DNA from: Acidobacteriota bacterium
Lineage (GTDB): Bacteria; Acidobacteriota; Vicinamibacteria; Vicinamibacterales; CAVVIG01
Direction: 5' to 3'
Assembly: GCA_016195265.1 (NCBI GenBank)
Contig: JACPZW010000083.1
Span: 1 to 59,027 of the forward strand
Length of the DNA: 59,027 nt
Position numbers and translations under genes: made by a program. Position 1 is the first letter of the stretch; each line of letters begins with the position of its first letter. The notes beneath the pieces are model-generated. The model was not told the DNA's origin and made no database searches. It saw only the letters and a list, made by a program, of their open reading frames with translations. Below, in pieces: positions 34,619 to 46,435 of this stretch.

Positions 34619-34845
34619 GCGAACAATCTCACTACAGCGTTGAGCGCGGGCTCCGGAGTTCCCTCGTGCAGTGCCCGCTCCGGGACGCAGGCGATGGCGT
34701 GGATGATGTCGGCGGTGATGGCCTCGACGGACCGGCGGTCGTCGTCGCTGAGGCCGCGGAGCTTCTTGTCGAGTCGTTCGACTTCGGCGCGCCGGATCGC
34801 GTCGAAGCGATACCGGAGCGCCACGCTTACCGTTGGACCACTCAT
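34612..34845 (-). CDS. Stand-alone glutamyl-tRNA reductase dimerisation-like domain
   Basis: 77 residues. RRAEVERLDKKLRGLSDDDR, VEAITADIIHAIACVPERAL and a final LNAVVRLFAL follow the pattern of the C-terminal helical dimerisation domain of HemA (KL..LS..DR..VE.LT..I..KLLH.P ... LF.L). The catalytic and NADPH domains are absent. It may be a remnant or a repurposed helical dimer. It is the last of three minus-strand genes after the radical-SAM gene. Confidence 0.5.
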   Translation of the reverse strand: MSGPTVSVALRYRFDAIRRAEVERLDKKLRGLSDDDRRSVEAITADIIHAIACVPERALHEGTPEPALNAVVRLFAL

Positions 34846-34885
34846 ACAGCCGCCCTCCAGGCCGACAGCGATCAGCTGCCAGCCG

Positions 34886-35125
34886 TCAGCTATTCATGCG
34901 CCGGCGCAGCAGGCGGAACTCGGTGCCGTTCTCCGCTTCGCGCGCCAGCGCGCAGATGTCTTTGCACTGCACCGCGTAGTTGAAGCCGAAGTCCTGCTCC
35001 GTGCTGACCTCCTCCCACTCGTCCTCGAGCCCCATGATGGCGTTGGCCGCGGCCGCCACCTGATCGTTCGACGCGCCAGGAAACCGACGTGAGAGCAGCG
35101 TTTCGAGCTTTTGTCGGTCGATCAT
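34886..35125 (-). CDS. Small conserved-looking protein of unknown function
   Basis: 79 residues, GGGAGA six bases before the ATG. Not recognised. It begins MIDRQKLETLLSRRFPGA, has an acidic mid-part (LEDEWEEVSTEQDFG) and ends EFRLLRRRMNS, with two cysteines (VQCKDICAL). Helical throughout by inspection. It sits between the radical-SAM gene and the HemA-like domain gene, which suggests a common function. Confidence 0.6.
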   Translation of the reverse strand: MIDRQKLETLLSRRFPGASNDQVAAAANAIMGLEDEWEEVSTEQDFGFNYAVQCKDICALAREAENGTEFRLLRRRMNS

Positions 35126-35269
35126 GGTGTCTCTCCCGCGGCCCCCGCCGCGTGCGTTCGACGCCTCTGATTTCCTCGAATGGGCGAGGATGCTGGTCAT
35201 GATTCGCGATCGCGTTCGACGGGTCAAAAAGCAAGGGCCGTGCCCGGATTTCTGCCGAAATCCCGGCGA

Positions 35270-36478
35270 TCATGCCACTGGGTACATGCGGCGGCGGAAT
35301 ACCGGCCGGGCCGCCAGCCGCGCGAACCGGCGATACGCCTCGTAGGCGTAGAACCCGAATGTCCGGTCGGCCAGCAGCGCCGCATCGTCCGGGTTCACCA
35401 CGAGACTCACTTCAATGTTCGGCGCCGCGCCGATGGGGAGCCAGTGCCGCCGGCACGCCTCGTAGACGTGCTGCATCACCGTCCGCATCTCGTGATACGA
35501 CGGCGTCGGCCAGTCCTGCATGTCCGCGCCGACCGTCGGCCGGAAGATGCACACGGTGGGAAACGCGCCGAGGCCCGTGATGCGGTCGATGGCCTCGAGC
35601 GTGTTCGCGACGGGCTCGACGCCCGCGATAATCTCGCCCGAGACCGCGCCGTAGGGCATCCGCTTGACGCAGTGCGCCATCGCGGAGAAATAGAGCGCCT
35701 GCCCATGCACGCGCGCCTTCCCCGGACAGATGCGCGCGAACCATTCCGGGTCCATAAACTCCACGCAGAACGAGAAGTGATCGACGCCGGCGTCGATGAG
35801 CGCGTCGTACCGCGAGAATTCGCGCTCGGGCGACAGCTGCACGCCGACGAGGAGCCCGACCTGGTCCTTGATCGCCTTGACGTACGGCGCGATGAACTCG
35901 AGGCCGCGCGATCCCTGGAATCCGCCGTTCAGGTGCACGAAGGTGATGCCCGATTCCGCCTTGGCCGCCCAGCACGTCTCGACCACGTCCTGGATCGACT
36001 TCGTCTGGGCCTCGTTCGGCCCGACGTTCTGCCCCGTCGTGCAGAACCTGCAGTTGAGCGGCGGCGAATAGCTCCAGAACGCGCACGTGGGATTGGCGTA
36101 GATCGCGAGATACGTCCCCTGCAGGACGCCGATGCGGTGCATCGGGACCTCGCGCGACGTCAGACGCGGATACCACGACGGCTCGCGCGGGAGCCGGACC
36201 GGATACCGCTCGTGGGTCCGGCCGTCCACGATGGTGTACTCGGACGGGCCGCCCGAGAGGCGATACGGCGACAGCGCCGCAAAGCGCTCGACGACCGGCG
36301 CGTTGACGAAAATCTCGCGCTTCAGCGGCGACCGGGCGGGGATGGCCAGTTCAAGCCCCGACCCCAGGCCAGCCCGCGTCCGCGAGATGCCCCGCGCGCC
36401 TTCCAGCGACACGTCGTCTGGAACGCGAAGTCCGTGACAGAAGAGGTCGATCTCCAACTCACATGCGTTGAGGGCCAT
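35270..36478 (-). CDS. Radical-SAM protein with CX10CX2C cluster motif
   Basis: 402 residues. The likely cluster-binding segment is C132-x10-C143-x2-C146 (CAFWSYSPPLNCRFCTTG), not the canonical CX3CX2C. It is followed by features of a radical-SAM TIM barrel: FVHLNGGFQG (GGE-like), LLVGVQLSPERE, FSFCVEFMDPE and YGAVSGEIIAGVEP. The substrate is unknown. Unusual spacings occur in HmdB- and Elp3-like enzymes. It is the first of three minus-strand genes. Confidence 0.72.
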   Translation of the reverse strand: MALNACELEIDLFCHGLRVPDDVSLEGARGISRTRAGLGSGLELAIPARSPLKREIFVNAPVVERFAALSPYRLSGGPSEYTIVDGRTHERYPVRLPREPSWYPRLTSREVPMHRIGVLQGTYLAIYANPTCAFWSYSPPLNCRFCTTGQNVGPNEAQTKSIQDVVETCWAAKAESGITFVHLNGGFQGSRGLEFIAPYVKAIKDQVGLLVGVQLSPEREFSRYDALIDAGVDHFSFCVEFMDPEWFARICPGKARVHGQALYFSAMAHCVKRMPYGAVSGEIIAGVEPVANTLEAIDRITGLGAFPTVCIFRPTVGADMQDWPTPSYHEMRTVMQHVYEACRRHWLPIGAAPNIEVSLVVNPDDAALLADRTFGFYAYEAYRRFARLAARPVFRRRMYPVA

Positions 36479-36480
36479 GA

Positions 36481-36590
36481 GATTTGAGGATGTAAGGATC
36501 TGAGGATGTGAGGATTTGAAGAAGGGAAGAGTCCAGCGACTCTGCTACTCGTCAAATCCTCAGATCCTCAAATCCTCAGATCCTCAAATC
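36481..36590. repeat. GATTTGAGGATGTAAGG composite palindrome
   Basis: GATTTGAGGATGTAAGGATC-type units face TCAAATCCTCAGATCCTCAA-type units. The core GAAGAGTCCAGCGACTCTGC is the reverse complement of the core at 28603-28685 with one change. This covers the first third of the gap 36479-36786. Confidence 0.85.
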
Positions 36591-36603
36591 ACCCCATGCG
36601 GTT

Positions 36604-36701
36604 CCAGTGCCAGGGGCTTTTTCGCAGCACTGGCGAACCTTCCCCAACCTCCCTGCCGGGTTTCCGGCAGGAACCGGACGTCAGGCTGGTTTTCCGCCTG
36701 A
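36604..36701 (+). other. Three consecutive stem-loops in the nifJ upstream region
   Basis: CCAGTGC ... GCACTGG (36604-36633), CCTGCCGG-gttt-CCGGCAGG (36652-36671) and TCAGGC ... GCCTGA (36681-36701) follow one another. They lie upstream of the two sigma-54-like sites, so they would not be in that transcript. They may be an enhancer or terminator region, or a small RNA. Interpretation uncertain. Confidence 0.4.
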
Positions 36702-36707
36702 TCCCAT

Positions 36708-36745
36708 CCAGCACGGCAGTTGCAGTCCAGCACGGTGGTTGCAAT
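36708..36745 (+). promoter_or_regulatory. Tandem sigma-54-like promoters of nifJ
   Basis: Two 19-base direct repeats, CCAGCACGGCAGTTGCAGT and CCAGCACGGTGGTTGCAAT. Each contains GCACG-N4-TTGCA with the sigma-54 spacing; the only deviation is AG for GG at -24. Start points would lie near 36735 and 36754. Confidence 0.5.
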
Positions 36746-36786
36746 AGCACTTCAGGAAGATGGTCCGGCACGGAGGGGTTGACGGC

Positions 36787-40470
<3,684 letters not shown>

Positions 40471-40477
40471 GAGCCTG

Positions 40478-41494
40478 ATGAACCTGTCCACTCGCTACCT
40501 GGGCCTCGATCTTCGGCATCCGTTCATGCCGGGCGCCTCGCCGCTCGTCGACGACATGGACACCGTGCGCCGTCTCGAAGACGCGGGCGCGGCCGCCATC
40601 GTCATGCACTCGCTCTTCGAGGAGCAGATCGAGCACGAGCGCGAGGGGCTGGCGCATCACCTCGGCGCCCACTCACATTCGTCGCCCGAAGCGGCGTCGT
40701 ACTTTCCCGAGCCGGCGGCGTTCGCGCTCGGGCCCGACCGCTACCTGCAGCAGCTGTCGCGCATCACGGAGCAGGTCGCCGTGCCGGTGATCGCGTCGCT
40801 GAACGGGACGACGCCCGAGGGCTGGCTGGCGTACGCGCGGCTGATCGAGCAGGCGGGCGCCGCCGCGCTCGAGCTGAACTTCTATCACGTCGCCACGGAC
40901 CTCCTCGAGGACGGCGCGGCCGTCGAGCGGCGGCTCATCGACATCGTCGCCGTCCTGAAGGAAACGATCAAGATTCCGCTGGCGGTCAAGCTGTCGCCGT
41001 TCTACTCGTCGCTGCCGAACGTGGCGGTGCAGCTCGACCGGCTCGGCGCCGACGGCCTCGTGCTCTTCAACCGGTTCTACCAGCCGGACATCGATCCCGA
41101 GACGCTCGAGACCGTGCCGCTGCTGCGGCTTTCGACGTCCGCGGAACTGCATTTGCGGCTGCGCGCGCTGGCGATTCTGTCCGGGCGGCTGAACATGTCG
41201 CTCGCGCTGAGCGGCGGCGTGCACGAGCCGATCGACGCGGTGAAAGCCGTGATGGCCGGTGCGGACGCGGTCCAACTCGTCTCGCTGCTCCTGCGCCATG
41301 GCCCGCCGGCGCTGGAGCGCCTCGTGCGCGGATTCACGGAGTGGGCCGACGAGCACGAGTACGACTCGATCACGCAGATGCGCGGCAGCATGAGTCTCTC
41401 GCGCTGCCCCGACCCGGAAGCGTTCGAACGCGGCAACTACATGAAGATTCTGCAGTCCTGGCGACGGGCCGAACACACGCCCGTCGGCCGTTGA
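40478..41494 (+). CDS. Dihydroorotate dehydrogenase-like FMN protein (nifJ-associated)
   Basis: 338 residues, starting seven bases after nifJ. LGLDLRHPFMPGASPLVDDM, VPVIASLNGTTPEGWLAYA, LELNFYHVAT, IPLAVKLSPFYSSLPN and MAGADAVQLVSLLLRHGP are features of the class 1 DHODH barrel. Proteins of this subgroup are often encoded beside pyruvate:ferredoxin oxidoreductase and are thought not to act in pyrimidine synthesis. Its role may be electron transfer or flavin-dependent reduction; not established. Confidence 0.85.
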   Translation: MNLSTRYLGLDLRHPFMPGASPLVDDMDTVRRLEDAGAAAIVMHSLFEEQIEHEREGLAHHLGAHSHSSPEAASYFPEPAAFALGPDRYLQQLSRITEQVAVPVIASLNGTTPEGWLAYARLIEQAGAAALELNFYHVATDLLEDGAAVERRLIDIVAVLKETIKIPLAVKLSPFYSSLPNVAVQLDRLGADGLVLFNRFYQPDIDPETLETVPLLRLSTSAELHLRLRALAILSGRLNMSLALSGGVHEPIDAVKAVMAGADAVQLVSLLLRHGPPALERLVRGFTEWADEHEYDSITQMRGSMSLSRCPDPEAFERGNYMKILQSWRRAEHTPVGR

Positions 41495-41509
41495 TGGTGG
41501 GAGGTATGT

Positions 41510-42007
41510 ATGATTAAGCTCACTCGCATTCTGGTCGCCACCGATTTCGGTGAGGCATCGGAGGCGGCGCTCAACTACGGCCGCGAGCTGGCCCGGATGT
41601 TTTCCGCGCAGCTCGACGTCCTGCACGTCGCCGATAACGTCCTCACGCGAGGGTTCGGCGCCGAGGGCTATGTCGCCAACTACCCCGAACTGCAGCGCGA
41701 CGTCGAGGAGGCGGCGCGGCGGAACCTGGATGCCGCGGTCAGCGACGAGGACCGGAAGATGCTGCGTGCGCGTCCTATCGTCATCACGTCGAATACGCCG
41801 GCCATGGCCATCGTCGGCTACGCGAAGGACGCCAGCGTCGATCTGATCGTCATGGGCACCCACGGGCGCGGCGCGATGGCGCACCTGCTGATGGGCAGCG
41901 TGGCCGAGCGCGTCGTCCGGACGGCGCCGTGTCCGGTGCTGACCGTACGCCATCCGGAGCACGACTTCGTGCTGCCGGACGCGCTGGTCGCCGTCGCCAA
42001 GGCCTGA
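41510..42007 (+). CDS. Universal stress protein
   Basis: 165 residues. TRILVATDFGEASEAALNYG opens the Usp fold and GTHGRGAMAHLLMGSV is the ATP-binding motif, followed by PCPVLTVRHPE. GGGAGG precedes the ATG. It lies between the pyruvate oxidoreductase genes and the acyl-CoA synthetase gene, with two bases to the latter, indicating one operon. Confidence 0.92.
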   Translation: MIKLTRILVATDFGEASEAALNYGRELARMFSAQLDVLHVADNVLTRGFGAEGYVANYPELQRDVEEAARRNLDAAVSDEDRKMLRARPIVITSNTPAMAIVGYAKDASVDLIVMGTHGRGAMAHLLMGSVAERVVRTAPCPVLTVRHPEHDFVLPDALVAVAKA

Positions 42008-42008
42008 G

Positions 42009-44735
42009 ATGCAGATCGTCACGCCCGCGCTGCCGTCGGAAGACGATTCCGCCTCGCGGGCGGTCCTGCGCGACGGCACCGTCGCGACGCTGCGGCTGGC
42101 GCAGACGGGCGACCGTGACGCGCTGCGCCGCTTCTTCCACGAACTGTCGCCCGAATCGCGCCGGCGGCGCTTCCTGGGGTACGGCGAGCCGACCGACGCG
42201 CTCCTGGACCGGCTGAACGACTCGAGCGACCTCGCGCGCGCGGCGACGCTGCTGGTCATGCGTGTGCGCGACGGCGAGTCGCGGCCCATCGCCGTGGGCT
42301 CGTACATCGGCATCGACGCCGGCGTGGCCGAGGCGGCGTTCGCGGTGGACGACCACTTCCAGGGCCGCGGCCTCGGCACGATCCTCCTCGAGCGGCTCGC
42401 CGCCATGGCGGCCGCGCACGGCTTCCGGCGGTTCGACGCGACGACGCTCGCCGAAAACAGCGCGATGCTCGAGGTGTTTCACGACTCCGGCTTCGAGATT
42501 CGATCGAAGTCCGACAGCGGCGCGATCAGCGTGCAGCTCTCGCTGAGCCCGACGAGCGCGACCGTCGCGTCGGCTGAGCGGCTGGACGCGACCGCGACCG
42601 CCGCGTCGCTCAAGCCGATGCTCGAGCCGGCCGCTGTCGCGGTGATCGGCGCCTCGCGCGACCCGGGCAGCATCGGGTTCCGCATCCTGCACGCGCTTGC
42701 CGCCGCCGGGTTCACGGGACCGATCTATCCGGTCAACCCGCAGGCGGCCGAGATCGACGGCCACCGCTGCTACGCGTCGATCGGGGCCGCGCCGCGCGGC
42801 GTCGATCTCGCCATCATCGTTGTGCCCAAGCAGCTGGTGCTCCCGGTGGTGGACGAGTGCGCGGCCGCCGGCGTGAAATCGCTCGTCGTCATCACGGCCG
42901 GTTTCGCCGAGGCGGGCGACGAGGGCCGCGTGCTGCAGCAGCTCTTGGTGGAGAAGGTCCGCGGCCACGGCCTCCGCATGATCGGACCGAACTGCATGGG
43001 CCTGCTGAACGCGACGGCCGAAGTCCGGCTGAACGCGTCCTTTTCGCCGATCGTGCCCCCGAGCGGGCGCGTCGCGTTTTCGTCGCAGAGCGGCGCGCTC
43101 GGCATGGCCATCCTCGCGCTCGCCTCCGAACGCGGCGTCGGGCTGTCCACCTTCGTCAGCGTCGGCAACAAGGCGGACGTCTCGAGCAACGACCTGCTGC
43201 AGTACTGGGAGGCCGATCCACACACGGCCGTGCTGCTCCTGTATCTCGAATCGTTCGGCAACCCGCGGCGGTTCGCGCGGCTGGCGCGGCGCATCGCGAA
43301 GACCAAGCCGATCGTCGCCGTGAAAGCCGGGCGCACGCGGGCCGGGTCCCGCGCCGCGGGCAGTCACACGGCGGCGCTCGCCGCGAGCGACACCGCCGTG
43401 GACGCGCTGTTCCACCAGTCCGGCGTGATTCGTGCCGACACGATCGACGAGATGTTCGACCTCGCATCGTGCCTCGAGGCGCAGCCGCTGCCGGAGGGAC
43501 GCCGCGTCGCGATCGTGACGAACGCGGGCGGACCGGGGATCCTGGCGGTGGATGCGTGCGAAGCGGCAGGGTTGACGGTCGCGCCGTTCTCGCCCGCCAC
43601 GCGCCAGCGGCTCTCGACGTTCCTGCCCGCCGAAGCGAGCGTCGGGAATCCCGTGGACATGGTCGCGTCGGCCGGGCCCGCCGAGTACCGCCGCACGATC
43701 GAAGTCGCCCTGACCGCCGACGACACCGACGCGCTCATCATCATCTACACGCCGGTCGACGCGAGTCATTCGAGCGACACGCTGCACGCGATCCGCGACG
43801 GTATCGCCGCCGGCCGTCATGCGGGCGCGACCGCCAAGCCGATCCTGATGTGCGTGATGGCCGACGGCAGGCGTCCGCAGCCGGTCATTGTTGAAGAAGA
43901 GCGGGTCCCCACTTACGCGTTTCCGGAAAACGCGGCGCGCGCGCTGGCGAAGGTCGCGACCTACGCCGAGTGGCGGGCGCAGCGGCCGGGCCTGCTGTGG
44001 AGCTTCGAGGACGTGCGCGCGGACGAGGCACGCGCGATCTGCCGCGCGGCGCTGGCGTCGCGCGGCGACGGCTGGCTGTCGGGCGACGAGACGCACGCGG
44101 TGCTCGGCGCGTTCGGGCTGCCGCTGGCCGCGGGCACGATCGCGCACTCGGCCGACGAAGCCGCCGCGCTGGCGCTCGTGATCGGCTACCCGGTCGCCGT
44201 CAAGCTGGCGGCGCGGGGCCTGCCGCACAAGACCGACGCCGGCGTCGTGCGCCTGAACGCGGCGAGCGACCAGTCGGTCCGCCGCGCGTTCACCGACATC
44301 ATGACGCGCGCGCGGAAACTCGTGCCCGACGAACAGATCGACGGCGTGCTCATCCAGGCGATGATTGCCGGCGGCGTCGAGACGATGATCGGCGTGACCG
44401 AGGATCCGCTGTTCGGCCCGCTCGTGGCGTTCGGGCTCGGCGGCATTCACGTCGAGATCCTCGGCGACGTGCGGTTCCGCATCGCGCCGCTGACGGACCG
44501 TGACGCCGACGAGCTGCTCCACGAAATCCGCGGCCTGCCGCTCCTGCAGGGTTACCGCGGGCATCCGCCCTCCGATCTCGACGCGCTGCGCGAACTGCTG
44601 CTCCGCGTCTCCAGGCTCGCCGTCGAGGTACCGGAGGTCGTCGAGCTCGATCTGAATCCGGTGATGGCGATGTCGCCGGGACATGGTTGTCGAATCGTCG
44701 ATGCGCGGATTAAAGTCCGCGCGCATCCGTCGTAA
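42009..44735 (+). CDS. GNAT / ADP-forming acyl-CoA synthetase fusion
   Basis: 908 residues. N-terminal GNAT domain (about 1-180; VDDHFQGRGLGTILLERL), then the CoA-binding domain (AVAVIGASRDPGSIGFRIL), the ligase-CoA domain with GSHTAALAASD carrying the phosphohistidine, and an ATP-grasp domain (GLPHKTDAGVVRLN, then LDLNPVMAM). It should convert acetyl-CoA or similar plus ADP to the acid plus ATP, while the GNAT domain could acetylate proteins. In Pat/PatZ relatives the catalytic His is often lost; here it is present. Downstream of nifJ it could give ATP from pyruvate. Confidence 0.88.
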   Translation: MQIVTPALPSEDDSASRAVLRDGTVATLRLAQTGDRDALRRFFHELSPESRRRRFLGYGEPTDALLDRLNDSSDLARAATLLVMRVRDGESRPIAVGSYIGIDAGVAEAAFAVDDHFQGRGLGTILLERLAAMAAAHGFRRFDATTLAENSAMLEVFHDSGFEIRSKSDSGAISVQLSLSPTSATVASAERLDATATAASLKPMLEPAAVAVIGASRDPGSIGFRILHALAAAGFTGPIYPVNPQAAEIDGHRCYASIGAAPRGVDLAIIVVPKQLVLPVVDECAAAGVKSLVVITAGFAEAGDEGRVLQQLLVEKVRGHGLRMIGPNCMGLLNATAEVRLNASFSPIVPPSGRVAFSSQSGALGMAILALASERGVGLSTFVSVGNKADVSSNDLLQYWEADPHTAVLLLYLESFGNPRRFARLARRIAKTKPIVAVKAGRTRAGSRAAGSHTAALAASDTAVDALFHQSGVIRADTIDEMFDLASCLEAQPLPEGRRVAIVTNAGGPGILAVDACEAAGLTVAPFSPATRQRLSTFLPAEASVGNPVDMVASAGPAEYRRTIEVALTADDTDALIIIYTPVDASHSSDTLHAIRDGIAAGRHAGATAKPILMCVMADGRRPQPVIVEEERVPTYAFPENAARALAKVATYAEWRAQRPGLLWSFEDVRADEARAICRAALASRGDGWLSGDETHAVLGAFGLPLAAGTIAHSADEAAALALVIGYPVAVKLAARGLPHKTDAGVVRLNAASDQSVRRAFTDIMTRARKLVPDEQIDGVLIQAMIAGGVETMIGVTEDPLFGPLVAFGLGGIHVEILGDVRFRIAPLTDRDADELLHEIRGLPLLQGYRGHPPSDLDALRELLLRVSRLAVEVPEVVELDLNPVMAMSPGHGCRIVDARIKVRAHPS

Positions 44736-44763
44736 TTCTGAATTCTGAATTCTGAATTCAGAA
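44735..44763. repeat. TTCTGAATTCTGAATTCTGAATTCAG repeat
   Basis: Three to four copies of TTCTGAA followed by an inverted TTCAGAA, filling the gap before the ZIP gene start codon. Confidence 0.7.
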
Positions 44764-45497
44764 TGGCTGAAGTCTTTTGGGTCGCCCTGCTGACCGACCT
44801 CGCCACCGGCTTCGGCGTTCTCCCGTTCGCCCTTTTCAAACGAGAGCAGGAGCGATGGTCCGGGCTGGCGACGGCGGTCGCGAGCGGGATGATGCTTTCG
44901 GCGTCGGTGTTCGCGCTCGCCGACAAGGCGCTGCGGCGCGGCAACGCCGTCGAGGTCGCCGCCGGGATGCTCGCGGGCGCGGCGTTTTTCGCCTGGAGCG
45001 CGCGGCTGGTGTCCAACCGCCACTGGAAGCTGCGCGGCTGGAGCGAGGACACGTCGCGCCAGTCGATCGTGGTCATCGGCACGATGTTCGTGCACAGCAT
45101 TCCCGAGGGCGTGGCGATCGGCGTCGGCTACGCGACGGGCGAGATGCGGTTCGGGCTGCTGCTCGCGACCGCGATCGCGGTGCACAATATTCCCGAAGGC
45201 ACCGCGGTGGCGCTGCCGCTGCGCAAGAACGGGGCGTCGCTGTGGTCGTGCTTCTGGTACGCGGTGCTGACGAGCGTGCCCCAGCCGCTTGTCGCCGTGC
45301 CGGCGTTCATGCTGATCTCGGTCGCGCAGGTGCTGCTGCCGTCGAGCCTCGGCTTCGCCGGCGGCGCGATGATCTTCCTCGTCGTGGCCGAGCTGCTGCC
45401 GGAAGCGCTCGAGCGGTGCTCGAAGCTCGAGACGGCGTGGGGAGTGACCGTGGGACTGGTGGCAATGCTGGGATTTACAGCGGCGCTGGGGCTATGA
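44763..45497 (+). CDS. ZIP-family metal transporter
   Basis: 244 residues and about seven to eight membrane helices. MFVHSIPEGVAIGVGYATG and HNIPEGTAVALPL are the two metal-binding helix signatures (HSIPEG, HNIPEG) of ZIP proteins. It imports Zn2+ or another divalent metal. It may be the last gene of the nifJ operon or have its own promoter, as a repeat separates it from the previous gene. Confidence 0.9.
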   Translation: MAEVFWVALLTDLATGFGVLPFALFKREQERWSGLATAVASGMMLSASVFALADKALRRGNAVEVAAGMLAGAAFFAWSARLVSNRHWKLRGWSEDTSRQSIVVIGTMFVHSIPEGVAIGVGYATGEMRFGLLLATAIAVHNIPEGTAVALPLRKNGASLWSCFWYAVLTSVPQPLVAVPAFMLISVAQVLLPSSLGFAGGAMIFLVVAELLPEALERCSKLETAWGVTVGLVAMLGFTAALGL

Positions 45498-45581
45498 CTA
45501 CAGCTGATCAGAAGTCGATGCTGGCGTCGCAGTGCTGCGGAAAACAACGAGAAGGTTCGGTTCGAGGATGTCGTCGAGCAT
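45498..45581 (-). pseudogene. Possible N-terminal fragment of a Mug-type DNA glycosylase
   Basis: 27 codons only. MLDDILEPNLLVVFRSTAT resembles the start of G/U mismatch-specific glycosylases (MLPDLLAPGL.VVF.GTA) but the following glycine loop is not continued and a stop follows. It is probably a gene remnant. The rest of the stretch 45582-45740 holds no gene I can support. Confidence 0.35.
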
Positions 45582-45747
45582 CGCGACGGTTCCGCGGCCT
45601 GACGTCATGCTTGAGCCGCGCGCCGCAGCAACATGATCGCACGGACCGTGAGACGTGTTAGACCGCGCCGGCTCGCTGCTCGCCGCACTTTGGACAAAAC
45701 GCAGCAGTGTCGGGTCGCCAGCTTGCCGAGTTCTTCCTACCGTGGTA

Positions 45748-45759
45748 ATACTACAGTAT
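45748..45759 (+). promoter_or_regulatory. Candidate autoregulatory operator of the toxin-antitoxin pair
   Basis: ATACT-ac-AGTAT is a perfect 5-bp inverted repeat overlapping the antitoxin start codon, in a locally AT-rich stretch. Ribbon-helix-helix antitoxins commonly bind such sites. Confidence 0.45.
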
Positions 45760-45994
45760 GAAAATCGCCTTGTCGATACCAGATGAACTCTTCGCATCCG
45801 CTGAGTCCTTGAGCAAGCGGCTCGGCGTGTCGCGCAGTCGCCTGTACGCCACGGCTCTCGCTGATTTTGTGGCCAAACACCGAGGCCGGAAGATCACCGA
45901 ACGGCTCGATGCAGTGTATTCGTCCGAAGAGAGTCGGCTTGACCCCACGGTTCGCCGCCTGCAACGGCGGACGCTCGCTCGCCAAACGTGGTAG
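45758..45994 (+). CDS. Ribbon-helix-helix antitoxin (MazE/CopG-like)
   Basis: 78 residues. KIALSIPDELFASAESLSKR and LGVSRSRLYATALADFV make a typical ribbon-helix-helix DNA-binding domain; the tail (SRLDPTVRRLQRRTLARQTW) would bind the toxin. It overlaps the toxin gene by seven bases. The gene has more AT at its start than its surroundings. Confidence 0.88.
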   Translation: MKIALSIPDELFASAESLSKRLGVSRSRLYATALADFVAKHRGRKITERLDAVYSSEESRLDPTVRRLQRRTLARQTW

Positions 45995-46332
45995 TCCATC
46001 GCGGCGAAATCTGGTGGGCCGATCTCGGAGAGCCCGACGGTTCGGAGCCGGGATTCCGCCGCCCCGTATTGATCGTGCAGAGCGACGCGTTCAACCAGAG
46101 CCGATTGCGCACTGTGATCGCGGCTGTCTTGACCGCCAACCTGAAGCTGGTCGATGCACCCGGGAACGTCCTGATACCCGCCAAGGCCTCCGGTCTATCG
46201 AAAGATTCTGTGGCGAACGTCAGCCAGGTGATCACCATCGACATGGACTTCCTCACCGAGCACGCCGGCCGCGTTCGCGGTCGGCTTCTCAAGGATGTCG
46301 ACAACGGTTTGCGTCTGGTCCTTGGCCTGTAG
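45988..46332 (+). CDS. mazF: MazF/PemK-type endoribonuclease toxin
   Basis: 114 residues. RGEIWWADLGEPDGSEPGFRRPVLIVQSD (visible as RGEIWWADLGEP and RRPVLIVQSD) and SKDSVANVSQVITID are conserved MazF segments. It cuts mRNA at a short sequence when released from the antitoxin. GTG start inside the end of the antitoxin gene. Confidence 0.92.
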   Translation: MVVHRGEIWWADLGEPDGSEPGFRRPVLIVQSDAFNQSRLRTVIAAVLTANLKLVDAPGNVLIPAKASGLSKDSVANVSQVITIDMDFLTEHAGRVRGRLLKDVDNGLRLVLGL

Positions 46333-46435
46333 TCTCAATCAAGCTGGCTAACAACTTACGTGAGGAGACAGCGACCGTACCCTCGCATTGTGTCAATTCA
46401 CGACGGCCGTGCGGATGGTTGCGTGTCCTTCACCG

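Noticed and set aside
41850..45185. Very long minus-strand open frame opposite the acyl-CoA synthetase gene
   Set aside because: It is antisense to a well-supported gene, Arg/His/Asp-rich without domains, and is explained by high GC at third codon positions.
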